Positions 36,292 to 45,866 of a stretch of DNA of 64,000 nt are shown here, one piece after another. Source of the DNA: Mesobacillus jeotgali (GTDB lineage: Bacteria > Bacillota > Bacilli > Bacillales > Cytobacillaceae); NCBI RefSeq assembly GCF_002874535.1, contig NZ_CP025025.1:3371312-3435311 (forward strand), in the 5' to 3' direction. The notes beneath the pieces were generated by a model. It searched no databases. It was not told where the DNA came from and saw nothing but the letters and a program-made list of their open reading frames with translations. A program made the position numbers and the translations under genes. Numbering within the stretch: the first letter of the stretch is position 1; the number at the start of each line of letters is the position of its first letter.

Positions 36292-36513
36292 CTATTTCAC
36301 TCCTTCAGGTAATAAACGGCGCTTTTCAGTTAGTGTACAGCAAAAATTGCCATAATAATCATATTTTAAGTTTGTGATTATATGTACAAGCATAATTATG
36401 TTATTAATCATACGACATCCTTATCAATCCCGCAATCTGAACAGCTTAAATTAATGTATTTTTATCACTATTTCTGTTAAAATCACTTCTTTTTAAGCTA
36501 CCCTAAAATATAC

Positions 36514-36546
36514 CATAAAAAAACCTTCCTATTAGAAAGGAAGGTT
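36514..36546 (-). terminator. aroA terminator
   Basis: Stem AACCTTCCT / AGGAAGGTT at 36522-36546 followed on the minus strand by TTTTTTATGG. Confidence 0.85.
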
Positions 36547-36555
36547 CCAAGAACT

Positions 36556-37629
36556 TTATACTCTCACAAACGGAGTATTTTTTAATCCTTCTAAAAACTC
36601 ATCGAACTGATTAAGATCCATCTGCTGTGCATTGTCGGATAAAGCTACTGCAGGATCTGGATGAACCTCTGCCATGACTCCATCTGCCCCAATTGCAAGT
36701 GCCGCTTTGGCGGCTGGCAGCAACAGGTCTCTCCTGCCTGTAGAGTGTGTGACATCTACCATAACTGGAAGATGTGTTTCCTTTTTCAAAATTGGCACTG
36801 CAGAGATATCAAGTGTATTCCGTGTAGCCCTTTCGTATGTCCGGATCCCGCGTTCACACAGAATGATCTGGCCATTGCCCTGTGCCATGATATATTCAGC
36901 TGCATTGATGAACTCTTCGATAGTGGCGGCAAGTCCACGCTTAAGTAAAATTGGTTTATTCACGGCCCCTGCAGCTTTAAGGAGTTCGAAGTTTTGCATA
37001 TTACGGGCGCCGATTTGGATCACATCAAGGTAGTCGACAGCGACTTCGATATCAGCAGGTGTGACAATTTCACTAATGACAGCAAGGTCGTATTCATCTG
37101 CGACTCTTTTTAAAATCTTAAGTCCTTCTATCCCCAGACCCTGGAAGTCATAAGGTGAAGTCCGCGGCTTGAAAGCTCCACCGCGCAGCAGCTTGAAGCC
37201 CTTCGCTTTAACTGCTTCAGCCACAGTCGCCACTTGTTCATATGATTCAACTGAACATGGCCCGAAAACAAAGTCCGGTGTACCATCGCCGATTTTTAAG
37301 CCCTTAATATCAATGATTGTATCCTCAGGCTTCTTCTTCCTGGAAACGAGAAGAGCTTTGCGGTGGTCATCTGATTGAAGTTCCAGGCCCGCCTTGAAAA
37401 CTTCCTTGAAAATATGTTCTATTGTTGAATTCTCAAAAGGACCGTTATTTTTTTCCTTGATCAAATCAAGCATTTCTCTCTCGCGCACAGGGTCATAACG
37501 GTAGACACCCTGGGTTTCTTTTGCACGGCCAATTTCCTGGACGAGCAGGGCTCTTTCATTAATCAATGATAAAAGCTCTAAATTCAATTCATCCACACGA
37601 TTTCTAAGCTGGTCAAGATTTTTACTCAT
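36556..37629 (-). CDS. aroA: Bifunctional DAHP synthase / chorismate mutase
   Basis: A 357-residue fusion: an AroQ-type chorismate mutase at residues 1-85 ([30 protein letters not shown]) and a DAHP synthase from about 95 on ([38 protein letters not shown]). It catalyses the first step of the shikimate pathway; the mutase part serves as the feedback sensor for prephenate/chorismate. Start MSKNLDQ chosen; a reading from 37695 has no ribosome site. An own promoter lies about 270 bases upstream, giving a long leader. Confidence 0.96.
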   Translation of the reverse strand: MSKNLDQLRNRVDELNLELLSLINERALLVQEIGRAKETQGVYRYDPVREREMLDLIKEKNNGPFENSTIEHIFKEVFKAGLELQSDDHRKALLVSRKKKPEDTIIDIKGLKIGDGTPDFVFGPCSVESYEQVATVAEAVKAKGFKLLRGGAFKPRTSPYDFQGLGIEGLKILKRVADEYDLAVISEIVTPADIEVAVDYLDVIQIGARNMQNFELLKAAGAVNKPILLKRGLAATIEEFINAAEYIMAQGNGQIILCERGIRTYERATRNTLDISAVPILKKETHLPVMVDVTHSTGRRDLLLPAAKAALAIGADGVMAEVHPDPAVALSDNAQQMDLNQFDEFLEGLKNTPFVRV

Positions 37630-37746
37630 TTTCTGTCCCGTCCTTTCGGAATTCATTTTAGTCATAACCCTAAGACTTTTCAAACAAAGAGACACCCATT
37701 ACTTTAACTGCAGGCTGTAAATTCGTATAATCTGATCTTTTTTATA

Positions 37747-37778
37747 GCACCAGGACTTCTGTTGGTGCAATTTTTATA
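37747..37778. other. Hairpin in the aroA leader
   Basis: GCACCA / TGGTGC with a 10-base loop, flanked by T-rich sequence on the plus-strand side. It lies inside the predicted aroA leader. On the minus strand it lacks a T run, so it is not a clear attenuator. Confidence 0.4.
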
Positions 37779-37903
37779 AAATCAGCTTTCTGCGGCTCCG
37801 ATCCTAAAGCAATGTCACTTCAAAGCCGATAATAGAATAGAAGCCAGATGTAATAAAATGCAGCTAATGTGCTATGAATCAAGCTGTAAATATGATAAAG
37901 GTA

Positions 37904-37932
37904 ATTATATCTGAAAAAATATTGATTGTCAC
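37904..37932 (-). promoter_or_regulatory. aroA sigma-A promoter
   Basis: On the minus strand GTGACA, 17 bases, TATAAT. It would give a transcript with a leader of roughly 270 bases. Confidence 0.7.
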
Positions 37933-38008
37933 GAAAAAATTCTTTAATAATTAAACGCTTTTAAGTGATAAAGCATCGTATGAGATCTTAAGTTAGAGGG
38001 TGCATGAA

Positions 38009-40162
38009 TTGCATGTGAATAATAAACTATTTGCGTTAGATATAGGAACCAGATCTGTTGTGGGAATCATCCTGGAAGAATCTGATGGACATTATGAAGC
38101 CGTCGACATCATTGTCCGTGAACACAAGGAAAGATCGATGCTGGATGGCCAAATCCATGATGTTTTGTCAGTATCCGAAATCATCACCGAAATTAGAGAG
38201 GCACTGGAAGTTACCCATGGGCCCTTAACCAAGGTCTGTGTTGCTGCAGCTGGACGTGCTCTGAAAACTGAACAATCAAAAGCTGTAGTCGATATCTCCG
38301 GCAAGCCGATGTTTTCAAAGCAGGACATCCTCCACCTTGAATTAAGTGCAGTCCAGTTGGCACAAGCTGCCGTTGCTGGTGAAAAAAACAATGAACATCA
38401 CTATTATTGTGTCGGATACTCTGTACTTTATTACCAGCTTGATGGAGAAGAAATCGGAAGTCTGATTGACCAGCGAGGAAATGAAGCATCTGTGGAAATC
38501 ATAGCGACCTTCCTGCCAAAAGTTGTCGTAGAATCACTGCTATCTGCTTTAGACCGTGCTGGTCTTGAAATGGACGCTCTTACTCTTGAACCGATAGCTG
38601 CAATCAATGTGTTGATTCCTGCGTCTATGAGAAGATTGAATGTCGCCCTTGTTGATATAGGCGCAGGGACATCCGATATCGCTCTCACTGACTCAGGGAC
38701 AGTCATTGCCTATGGAATGGTCCCGGTAGCGGGGGATGAAATTACTGAGGCGGTAAGCGATGAGTTTTTACTGGACTTTCCTCTTGCTGAAAAAGCAAAG
38801 CGGGATCTGCTGGAAAATCAATCAATCTCAATCACAGACATACTGGGCTTTGAAACAGTGGTCAGCAAGGATGAAGCTGTTGAACGTATCGCCCCTGCAA
38901 TTGACCGTTTGGCAGAAACAATCGGAGAGGAAATCCTGAGGTTGAACGGCCATAAGCCCCCTAAAGCAGTGATGCTCGTTGGAGGTGGAAGCCTTACACC
39001 TGATCTGCCCAGGAGGCTTGCCGCCAAGTTGAACCTGCCTGAAAACAGGGTCGCCATCCGCGGACTTGATGCAATCAACTCGGTATCATTTGCTGACCAA
39101 ATAACCAAAGGCCCCGAACTTGTGACGCCTATCGGAATTGCCATAGCAGCGAAGCAATCTCCTGTCCAATATCATACAGTTCATGTGAACGGTCAGCCGG
39201 TTAGGCTGTTCGAGGTCAACAAATTGACCGTTGGCGACTGTCTGCTGGCTGCCGGCATTAAAATGAACAAGCTTTACGGCAGGCCGGGGCTCGCCATGAT
39301 TGTCAGCATGAATGGTAAAAACGTCACCATACCAGGTAAACATGGCCAGCACCCTGTATTGCTGAAAAACGGTTTTCCTTGTTCATTCGATGATCAGGTA
39401 GATGGAGGAGATGAACTAATTGTCCAAAAGGGAGAGGATGGAGTCAGACCTGAGCTAACACTTGGTGACTTGATCGGTGAACTTCCTTCCAAGACCGTCG
39501 TTATCAATGATAAAAGGTACGAAGTTAGCGCAGGTTTGACCTGCAATAGCCTTCCTGCTTCGATGTCCCAACCTGTTGCGGATAGAGACGAGATCGTTTT
39601 TGACATGGCCGAAACTATCGATGACGTCCTGAAGGAGCTTAAACTAGCAGAATTACTCAATGATACTCGCCCATTTTTTATAAAGATTGACGGTGTTGAA
39701 CACAAAATTAGAGAGTTCACAGGAAAAATTTATGTAAATGGCTTAGCATCAAAATTGCAAAATAAAATTGACCATCTTGATGACATCCGTTTTGAAAGAG
39801 GAACGGTACCTACACTTAGATGCCTGGTAGAAATACTGGGGATACCTGTTACTGAATCAATGCCGATCTTCTTCAACGGCCAGCAAATCCAACTGGAACA
39901 AGAAGTGATTGAATTCACGCGTGGGGGCATTAAGCTTAGGTTGGAAGAACGCATACATAGCGGCGACCAACTATATTCAAAACAAAAGGATGTCGAGCCT
40001 TTTATTTTTCAGGACTTATTCAACTTTGCACAGATTGAAATTCCAAAGGACAGCCGCGGGTTCACGCTGTTGAAAAACGGTGAAAAAGCAGCGTTTGACG
40101 ACCGTCTTGCACCCGGTGATGAGCTTAATATTATCTTTGAAAGTCCAATAGGCCAAAAGTAA
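38009..40162 (+). CDS. FtsA/PilM-like actin-fold ATPase with repeated C-terminal region
   Basis: About 717 residues. The first ~380 have all ASKHA ATPase motifs of the FtsA/PilM group: FALDIGTRSVVGII (phosphate 1), ALVDIGAGTSDIAL near 215-228 (phosphate 2), GMVPVAGDEITEAV, and VMLVGGGSLTPDLP near 322 (adenosine). The rest (~385-717) has no membrane helix or FtsA-type tail; it shows several small repeated modules, e.g. LLKNGFPCSFDDQVDGGDEL and LLKNGEKAAFDDRLAPGDEL, that look like beta-grasp units. A TTG start at 38009 is 8 bases from GAGGG; a GTG at 38000 overlaps that site. No ftsZ or pil genes adjoin. Function unknown; envelope or division role inferred. Confidence 0.8.
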   Translation: MHVNNKLFALDIGTRSVVGIILEESDGHYEAVDIIVREHKERSMLDGQIHDVLSVSEIITEIREALEVTHGPLTKVCVAAAGRALKTEQSKAVVDISGKPMFSKQDILHLELSAVQLAQAAVAGEKNNEHHYYCVGYSVLYYQLDGEEIGSLIDQRGNEASVEIIATFLPKVVVESLLSALDRAGLEMDALTLEPIAAINVLIPASMRRLNVALVDIGAGTSDIALTDSGTVIAYGMVPVAGDEITEAVSDEFLLDFPLAEKAKRDLLENQSISITDILGFETVVSKDEAVERIAPAIDRLAETIGEEILRLNGHKPPKAVMLVGGGSLTPDLPRRLAAKLNLPENRVAIRGLDAINSVSFADQITKGPELVTPIGIAIAAKQSPVQYHTVHVNGQPVRLFEVNKLTVGDCLLAAGIKMNKLYGRPGLAMIVSMNGKNVTIPGKHGQHPVLLKNGFPCSFDDQVDGGDELIVQKGEDGVRPELTLGDLIGELPSKTVVINDKRYEVSAGLTCNSLPASMSQPVADRDEIVFDMAETIDDVLKELKLAELLNDTRPFFIKIDGVEHKIREFTGKIYVNGLASKLQNKIDHLDDIRFERGTVPTLRCLVEILGIPVTESMPIFFNGQQIQLEQEVIEFTRGGIKLRLEERIHSGDQLYSKQKDVEPFIFQDLFNFAQIEIPKDSRGFTLLKNGEKAAFDDRLAPGDELNIIFESPIGQK

Positions 40163-40189
40163 AAAAACATCCCATGGATGTTTTTTTTA
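40160..40189. terminator. Shared terminator of the ATPase gene and brxC
   Basis: Stem AACATCC / GGATGTT at 40166-40182 with T runs on both sides, between convergent stops. Confidence 0.8.
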
Positions 40190-40516
40190 CTTTACATTTT
40201 CTTCTTTAGCTCCAGCCAATGATTTTTCGGTGATTTTAAAATGCGAAGCATGCCATACAACGTCTGAATTCACAAATAAAATTGCCTGAGGCGATTCATG
40301 TTTAACATGGAACTTCTCAGCAATATGATTGGATAGATCGCGTGAATCCTGGACTGTTAGATAATATAGATTAGCATTGCCAGCGTTTTCGAACTTCGCG
40401 AATTCATCATATCCTGCAGCGCTGATTGGGCAGGTCGTGCTGTGCTTCAGCATGAAGAATGTTTCACCAGAATCGACAAGTTGGTCAAATTGTTCGATTG
40501 AATCAATCTTTTTCAT
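40187..40516 (-). CDS. brxC: Bacillithiol-linked redox protein YtxJ (BrxC)
   Basis: A 109-residue thioredoxin-fold protein with a monothiol active site, TTCPISAAGY (Cys near residue 31), the mark of the YtxJ/BrxC bacilliredoxins that reverse protein S-bacillithiolation. The cis-Pro region ESPQAILF is kept. AAAGGAG precedes MKKIDSIEQF. Last in a ytxG-ytxH-ytxJ string as in B. subtilis, but a terminator (about 40601-40642) separates it from ytxH, so its expression may be partly independent. Confidence 0.93.
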   Translation of the reverse strand: MKKIDSIEQFDQLVDSGETFFMLKHSTTCPISAAGYDEFAKFENAGNANLYYLTVQDSRDLSNHIAEKFHVKHESPQAILFVNSDVVWHASHFKITEKSLAGAKEENVK

Positions 40517-40600
40517 CCTACTCTCTCCTTTTATAAGCCTATTACCGGTTAAAGTGTTGTTTTCCCTACTAAATTCCGGATTCAACACAGGCTTTTTTTA

Positions 40601-40642
40601 TAAAAAAATAAACGGTGAAGTTATCTTACCACTTCACCGTTT
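40601..40642 (-). terminator. ytxG-ytxH terminator
   Basis: 11-bp stem AAACGGTGAAG / CTTCACCGTTT at 40610-40642 followed on the minus strand by a T-rich tract. Confidence 0.85.
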
Positions 40643-40653
40643 CATTGACAAAC

Positions 40654-41130
40654 TTACTGATTTAGCTTGTTTTCAGTTTCATCGAAAGCTTTTTGTGTTT
40701 CTTCAAGCTTCCTTTGTATTTCTTCTCCAGTAGCTGTATGGGCGTTTTCCATTGTGCTTGTCTCTGCCATGGAAGTTGGTACTTCTTGAAGAGGATCTTC
40801 ATCGGAAGTTGATGTAGAAGTTCCATTCTGGTTTTTCATATCCTTCACTTTGTTAACCAGTGTAGAAGATTGCTGTGACACCGTCTCTTTCACACCGCTA
40901 GCCTTCTCCTTCGCTACAGAAGCAAGGTCCACTCCCTTGGTCCTAAGTGAAGAGGTTTGCTCATTGAGTGATTCCCTCAACTCTTTTCCTGACTTAGGAG
41001 CAAGCAATAGTGCCGCAAGTGCCCCGGCTAGTCCGCCAACAATAGCTCCAGCCACAAAATCCCTGGAATTATTGTTAGTCTCTCTCAGCGATTCGTTTAC
41101 ATCATATTGGCTTTGTTCTCTGTTCATCAT
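40654..41130 (-). CDS. ytxH: YtxH domain-containing stress protein
   Basis: A 158-residue protein with a glycine-rich hydrophobic segment (FVAGAIVGGLAGALAALLLAPKSGKELRESL, the YtxH signature) near residue 20-50, then a charged helical and Thr/Ser-rich tail. Probably anchored in or bound to the membrane. A general-stress protein in B. subtilis with no defined activity. Starts 17 bases after ytxG with AGGTGGAG. Two adjacent ATGs are possible starts. Confidence 0.92.
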   Translation of the reverse strand: MMNREQSQYDVNESLRETNNNSRDFVAGAIVGGLAGALAALLLAPKSGKELRESLNEQTSSLRTKGVDLASVAKEKASGVKETVSQQSSTLVNKVKDMKNQNGTSTSTSDEDPLQEVPTSMAETSTMENAHTATGEEIQRKLEETQKAFDETENKLNQ

Positions 41131-41147
41131 TCTATCTCCACCTTTCA

Positions 41148-41627
41148 TTAATACCGAACACGTTCACGCTGCCTTACTATCATCTCTTCGCCTTCCAGCT
41201 GATGGTCAATCTTGGCTGTTTTTTTTGACTGCCACTTATCCTTCAACTCAAGGAATACGTTGCTCCATTGAACAACCTGAGAAATCTTGTCCTTATTTTT
41301 GTCAATCTGAAGGTCTACCATTGTTTGGACATTATGAATAGATTGATTGAATCTCTGAACAGAATTTCCTACATCCCTCACAGCATTAACGACACCGTTC
41401 AAGCTCTCAGATTTTCTGGAAATATCGTCGGCCAAATTGTTGGTTTTGTGCAGAAGCTCCGTTGTTTCACGAGTCACTCCATCCAACTGCTTCTCCAGGC
41501 CATCAAGTGTGCCTGATACACTGTCTAAAGTTGTTTGTAAGGATTTTAGAGTTTTGGATAACGAAACTACCAAAACCAAAAATGCGATTGCTATTACCGC
41601 AACACTTAAATACAAAATAATTTCCAC
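41148..41627 (-). CDS. ytxG: DUF948 membrane protein YtxG
   Basis: A 159-residue protein: one N-terminal membrane segment (IILYLSVAVIAIAFLVLVVSLS) and a long coiled-coil part (about 30-115) typical of DUF948. GTG start with GGAGGTG 9 bases away. First gene of the stress operon, with a sigma-B-like promoter upstream. In B. subtilis the ytxGHJ operon is reported to be under sigma-B and sigma-H. Molecular role unknown. Confidence 0.92.
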   Translation of the reverse strand: MEIILYLSVAVIAIAFLVLVVSLSKTLKSLQTTLDSVSGTLDGLEKQLDGVTRETTELLHKTNNLADDISRKSESLNGVVNAVRDVGNSVQRFNQSIHNVQTMVDLQIDKNKDKISQVVQWSNVFLELKDKWQSKKTAKIDHQLEGEEMIVRQRERVRY

Positions 41628-41658
41628 TGTTGAACACCTCCGTTAGCATATGTACATT

Positions 41659-41683
41659 TTACCCCGCAGATAGCGACGTAAAC
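41659..41683 (-). promoter_or_regulatory. Candidate sigma-B promoter of ytxGH(J)
   Basis: On the minus strand GTTTAC, 13 bases, GGGTAA, very near the sigma-B consensus (GTTTAA, 12-15 bases, GGGWAW). About 32 bases before the ytxG start. Confidence 0.75.
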
Positions 41684-41922
41684 CACCTTGTCTAATATGT
41701 ATTTCAATATAAGCATACCCTTTTCCTTCCTGAATAAGAATATCTTTCTATAAATTAAAATTCCAGCAGAAAGTTTCGTCATTCGGCTTCGGTCATAGTA
41801 ACTGCATCTAATTTTCGCGGAATTTAGTCTCTCCAAGTTCCTGCAACGAAATGAGCACAAACTCTGGCGTTTCGGTTACAATATGATTATGTGCATTATT
41901 TTAATACATAGGAGTGATATCG

Positions 41923-43038
41923 GTGAAAGACCCTCGTATTCAAAAACTGGCAAAAAACCTTATCAATTACTCAATCAAGCTTAAAAAAGGAGAAAAGGTC
42001 CTGATTGAAAATTTCGGCCTCCAACGTGAGCTTGTTACAGCTTTAGTAAAAGAAGCATACGAAGCAGGTGGATATCCATTCGTATCATTGAAGGACCATC
42101 AGGTGGACCGTTCATTGCTTATGGGTGCTCAGCAGGAGCAATTTGACATGATTGCTGAATTTGAAGCAAACGTGATGAGTAAAATGGATGCTTACATCGG
42201 CCTTCGTTCTGGAGATAACATCAATGAACACGCTGATGTTCCGGCGGATAAAATGAAGATACACGGCAATACGGTTGGCAAGAAGGTACATAGGGACATC
42301 CGTGTTCCAAAAACAAAATGGGTTGTCCTGCGTTACCCGAACTCAGCAATGGCACAGCTTGCGAAGATGAGTACTGAAGCCTTCGAAGATTTCTACTTCG
42401 ACGTCTGCAACCTTGACTACGGAAAAATGGACAAGGCAATGGACAGCCTGGCAAATCTGATGAATCGTACAGATAAGGTTAGGATTACCGGACCGGGAAC
42501 TGACCTAAGCTTCTCAATCAAAGATATCCCGGCTGTAAAATGTGCTGGTGAGCTGAATATTCCTGATGGCGAAGTCTACACTGCTCCTGTTCGTGATTCA
42601 GTCAATGGCGTCATTAACTACAATACTCCGTCCCCATACCAGGGATTCACTTTTGAAAATGTGAAGCTGACTTTCAAGGATGGAAAAATCGTTGAAGCTT
42701 CTGCAAATGATTCTGAGCGCATCAACAAGATTTTCGATACAGATGAAGGAGCTCGTTTTGTCGGAGAATTCGCAATTGGCGTCAACCCATATATCCTGCA
42801 CCCAATGCAAGACATCCTGTTTGATGAAAAAATCGATGGAAGCTTCCATTTCACACCTGGACAGTGCTATGACGATGCATTCAATGGGAACCATTCAAAT
42901 ATTCACTGGGATATGGTAAACATCCAGCGCCCTGAATACGGTGGCGGCGAGATTTATTTTGATGACGTACTAATTCGCAAAGATGGACGTTTTGTCATTC
43001 CAGAACTTGAAGGCTTGAACCCAGAGAATCTTAAATAA
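41923..43038 (+). CDS. ampS: M29 family aminopeptidase
   Basis: A 371-residue metallo-aminopeptidase of the AmpS/AmpT (M29) family, removing N-terminal residues from peptides with two metal ions. The family region is clear: NIPDGEVYTAPVRDSVNG near 215, GARFVGEFAIGVNP near 280, and SFHFTPGQCYDDAFNGNHSNIHWDMV near 315, which carries ligands. GTG at 41923 was chosen since GGAG is 8 bases upstream; an earlier GTG at 41914 overlaps that site. Confidence 0.93.
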   Translation: MKDPRIQKLAKNLINYSIKLKKGEKVLIENFGLQRELVTALVKEAYEAGGYPFVSLKDHQVDRSLLMGAQQEQFDMIAEFEANVMSKMDAYIGLRSGDNINEHADVPADKMKIHGNTVGKKVHRDIRVPKTKWVVLRYPNSAMAQLAKMSTEAFEDFYFDVCNLDYGKMDKAMDSLANLMNRTDKVRITGPGTDLSFSIKDIPAVKCAGELNIPDGEVYTAPVRDSVNGVINYNTPSPYQGFTFENVKLTFKDGKIVEASANDSERINKIFDTDEGARFVGEFAIGVNPYILHPMQDILFDEKIDGSFHFTPGQCYDDAFNGNHSNIHWDMVNIQRPEYGGGEIYFDDVLIRKDGRFVIPELEGLNPENLK

Positions 43039-43058
43039 GAAAGAGCTTGAAGACATAC

Positions 43059-43094
43059 AAAAGGATGCGGACCAATTGGCCGCATCCTTTTCAT
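43059..43094. terminator. Shared terminator of ampS and murC
   Basis: Stem AAAAGGATGCGG / CCGCATCCTTTT with loop ACCAATTGG, between convergent stops. Confidence 0.85.
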
Positions 43095-44396
43095 TTAGAC
43101 TTGTAACTGATTTTCATATGCTGCCTGGAACTTCTGGATATCACCTGCACCCATGAACAGGATGACACCATTTCCATGTTCTTTCAGACGTGATGTATCT
43201 TCTTCAGTGATGATTTCTGCGTCATCGATTTTATCTTTTAGATCGGTAATCGATAATTTCCCATGAATCTCACGGGCTGAACCAAAGATTTCACACAGAT
43301 AAACCTTGTCTGCTTTATTCAAGCTTTCTGCAAACTCGTTCAGGAATGCCTGAGTCCTGGTGAATGTGTGCGGCTGGAAGACCGCAACGATTTCACGATC
43401 AGGATACTTCTGCTTAGCAGCTTCGATTGTTACTTTGATTTCTGTAGGATGGTGAGCGTAGTCGTCAATGATCACCTGATCTGCAACCTTCTTTTCAGAA
43501 AATCTCCTTTTCACGCCTTCGAACGTTTCAAGCTGAGCCTGAATCACTTTTGATTCAATGTTTTCGTAATGGCACAAAGCAATCACAGCGAGCGAGTTCA
43601 GGACATTATGGTCTCCATAAGCCGGAATCGAGAAGGTGTCATAGAAATTATTCCTTACAAAAACATCGAATGTAGTGCCTTCAGTTGACTTGACGATATT
43701 GCGAGCCTGGAAGTCATTTTCTTCGCCAAAACCATAAAATACAACTGGCACCTTAGCCTGGATTTTTTGCAGCTGCTCATCGTCACCGCATGCAAAGATA
43801 CCCTTTTTAACTTGCCATGACATCTCCTGGAAAGCAGAGAAAACATCTTCTATATTGGCAAAGTAATCCGGGTGGTCAAAGTCAATATTCGTCATGATTG
43901 CGTAATCAGGGAAATACGAAAGAAAATGGCGGCGATACTCACATGCTTCGAATACAAAATATTGAGCATCTTTGTCACCTTTTCCAGTGCCGTCGCCAAT
44001 CAAGAATGAAGTAGGCTTGGCGCCCCTCATCACATGCGCAAGCAATCCAGTAGTCGAAGTTTTCCCATGCGCACCTGTAATCGCAACACTTGTAAAGTTT
44101 TGCATGAAATCACCAAGGAATCGGTGATATCTAACGATTGGAAGACCAAGCTTCATTGCCTCCTGAATCTCCTCATGAGTATCGGGATAGGCATTGCCAG
44201 CAATAACTGTCATCCCAGGCTGTATATTTTCCTTATCAAACGGAAGGATCTTTATTCCAGATTTCTCAAGGGCCACCTGGGTAAAAAAGTGCTTATCATA
44301 ATCGGAGCCCTGTACCTGATAGTCCATATCATGGAGAACTTGAGCTAACGCACTCATTCCAGACCCCTTTATACCTACAAAATGGTAAATAGTCAT
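43095..44396 (-). CDS. murC: UDP-N-acetylmuramate--L-alanine ligase
   Basis: A 433-residue Mur ligase that adds L-alanine to UDP-MurNAc with ATP, the first peptide step of cell wall precursor synthesis. Motifs: [18 protein letters not shown] at the N-terminus, the ATP loop [16 protein letters not shown] near 105, [10 protein letters not shown] near 320 and FQPHTFTRT near 350. Start MTIYHFVG with GGAGG 8 bases upstream; an in-frame start at 44414 would include that site. Order murC next to sftA is as in B. subtilis, but here one gene lies between them. Confidence 0.97.
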   Translation of the reverse strand: MTIYHFVGIKGSGMSALAQVLHDMDYQVQGSDYDKHFFTQVALEKSGIKILPFDKENIQPGMTVIAGNAYPDTHEEIQEAMKLGLPIVRYHRFLGDFMQNFTSVAITGAHGKTSTTGLLAHVMRGAKPTSFLIGDGTGKGDKDAQYFVFEACEYRRHFLSYFPDYAIMTNIDFDHPDYFANIEDVFSAFQEMSWQVKKGIFACGDDEQLQKIQAKVPVVFYGFGEENDFQARNIVKSTEGTTFDVFVRNNFYDTFSIPAYGDHNVLNSLAVIALCHYENIESKVIQAQLETFEGVKRRFSEKKVADQVIIDDYAHHPTEIKVTIEAAKQKYPDREIVAVFQPHTFTRTQAFLNEFAESLNKADKVYLCEIFGSAREIHGKLSITDLKDKIDDAEIITEEDTSRLKEHGNGVILFMGAGDIQKFQAAYENQLQV

Positions 44397-44682
44397 ATAA
44401 AGAACCTCCAACAACGTCTGTATGTAACACAGTATATGACAGATATCCTGAATTGCTCATTTCGCCAGTTCCCGTTACAAAACAGTGCAAAAAACAATAC
44501 GGATAGTATCTGTCTCTCATGTATTGAATCATTATAACATCATTACGGTAAATAACACAGTTTCATTAATGCTGTTTCCATATGGTGCAGCTATTTTTAA
44601 TAACCTTCACTTAAAGCAAGTGGTTATGACCGCAATGATGAATAAAAGTACATATTCCCTTTATTAGTTGCTTTCAAACTTG

Positions 44683-45783
44683 TTAAAATTCTACTTTTTC
44701 AAGACGGGGATTCGGCCTGTACTTTCTGCCTGACTTCGCCTGATGTTTCCCGTTCAACATGACATTGTCACCAGTAAAACCAATTTTCAATTTTAAAAGG
44801 CTGCCGCCTACACCATACATGTCGACTGGTACATTTTGCTTTTCAAACTCCAGTATCCTTTTTTCACTAAAGCCGCCGCTCACGACAATTTTCACATGGT
44901 CAAAGCATTCGTCATCAAGCGCTTTTCTCAGGGCGAAAATTAATTCAGCATTCACTCCGCGAGGATCGAATGTTCCAAGCAAGTGCTGATTGCGCAGGAA
45001 ATACTGGTCAATTAGTGTACGGGAAGTATCAACCCTAACGCCCTTCAGCTTTTCCCCAAATTCCCTTGCGACTTTCAATGAGTCAGTGATCGCATCATTA
45101 TTATAATCAACAAGAGCGATCAAATCATCATTTGGGAAGGTTTCGTGGTAAGCCCGGGTTGCTGCGACGATATCACCGTTGAACATTTGGATCAATGCAT
45201 GCGGCATCGTCCCCATCCCATGCTTGCCCCACCACTCATTCATTGCATGGGTGGCCTGGGCAGTAGCGCCTCCTATATAGGCAGCATAACCATCCCCAGC
45301 CTGTGTCGTATAATGGTCGTCACGGTCCCCCATGAAAATGACCGGCTTTTGCTGGCCTGAATAGCTTGCTGCCTTTACGACATTATAAACATTCGTTGAG
45401 ACAGAAGTTCTTCTTGCCAGGATGCCGTCAATGATTCCCTCAAGGTAACCAAAACTCTGGTATGGTCCTTTTATGGTCAGGACGGTTTCAAATGGAGAGA
45501 TTTTATCTCCATCCTTAAGTGAATGAATCTCTAGCTCCTCAGGACGGTCAGCAAATGTTTTTACCAGGGCAATCACTTCATCAGTGCCGCACAAAACAGC
45601 TTCGTCCTTCTGGAAAAACTGCATCGTGATTATATTGTCTTCATGATATTTCTTTACAAGCTCACGAGTTTTCAGAAAATACACAGCTGAAAACCAGCCA
45701 TCACGAATCCTTTCATCAAATTTAAATGTATGATTGGTCAGACGGCTGATTTTCCCCTGCATTTTCAATTCGATTTCTTTCAT
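44683..45783 (-). CDS. Nicotinate phosphoribosyltransferase family protein
   Basis: A 366-residue type II phosphoribosyltransferase-fold protein. The quinolinate/nicotinate PRTase features are visible: SVSTNVYNVVKAA, MGDRDDHYTTQAGDGYAAYIGGATAQ, HGMGTMPHALIQMF, ALVDYNND and VVSGGFSEKRILEFE with PVDMYGVGGSL (phosphate binding). It is shorter than classical PncB and likely forms nicotinate mononucleotide from nicotinate; no NAD genes adjoin. AAGGAGC precedes the ATG. It sits between sftA and murC, a place it does not hold in B. subtilis as I recall. Confidence 0.88.
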   Translation of the reverse strand: MKEIELKMQGKISRLTNHTFKFDERIRDGWFSAVYFLKTRELVKKYHEDNIITMQFFQKDEAVLCGTDEVIALVKTFADRPEELEIHSLKDGDKISPFETVLTIKGPYQSFGYLEGIIDGILARRTSVSTNVYNVVKAASYSGQQKPVIFMGDRDDHYTTQAGDGYAAYIGGATAQATHAMNEWWGKHGMGTMPHALIQMFNGDIVAATRAYHETFPNDDLIALVDYNNDAITDSLKVAREFGEKLKGVRVDTSRTLIDQYFLRNQHLLGTFDPRGVNAELIFALRKALDDECFDHVKIVVSGGFSEKRILEFEKQNVPVDMYGVGGSLLKLKIGFTGDNVMLNGKHQAKSGRKYRPNPRLEKVEF

Positions 45784-45866
45784 CCAAAAAGCTCCTTCAA
45801 TAACAACCCAACATCTATAGTCATTTATCCTTATTATAAGTACATGCTAATAAAGAATACCATTTA

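Noticed and set aside
37947-37963. cre-like TTAAACGCTTTTAA before the FtsA-like gene
   Set aside because: Both outer positions of the consensus (G2 and the final CA) fail.
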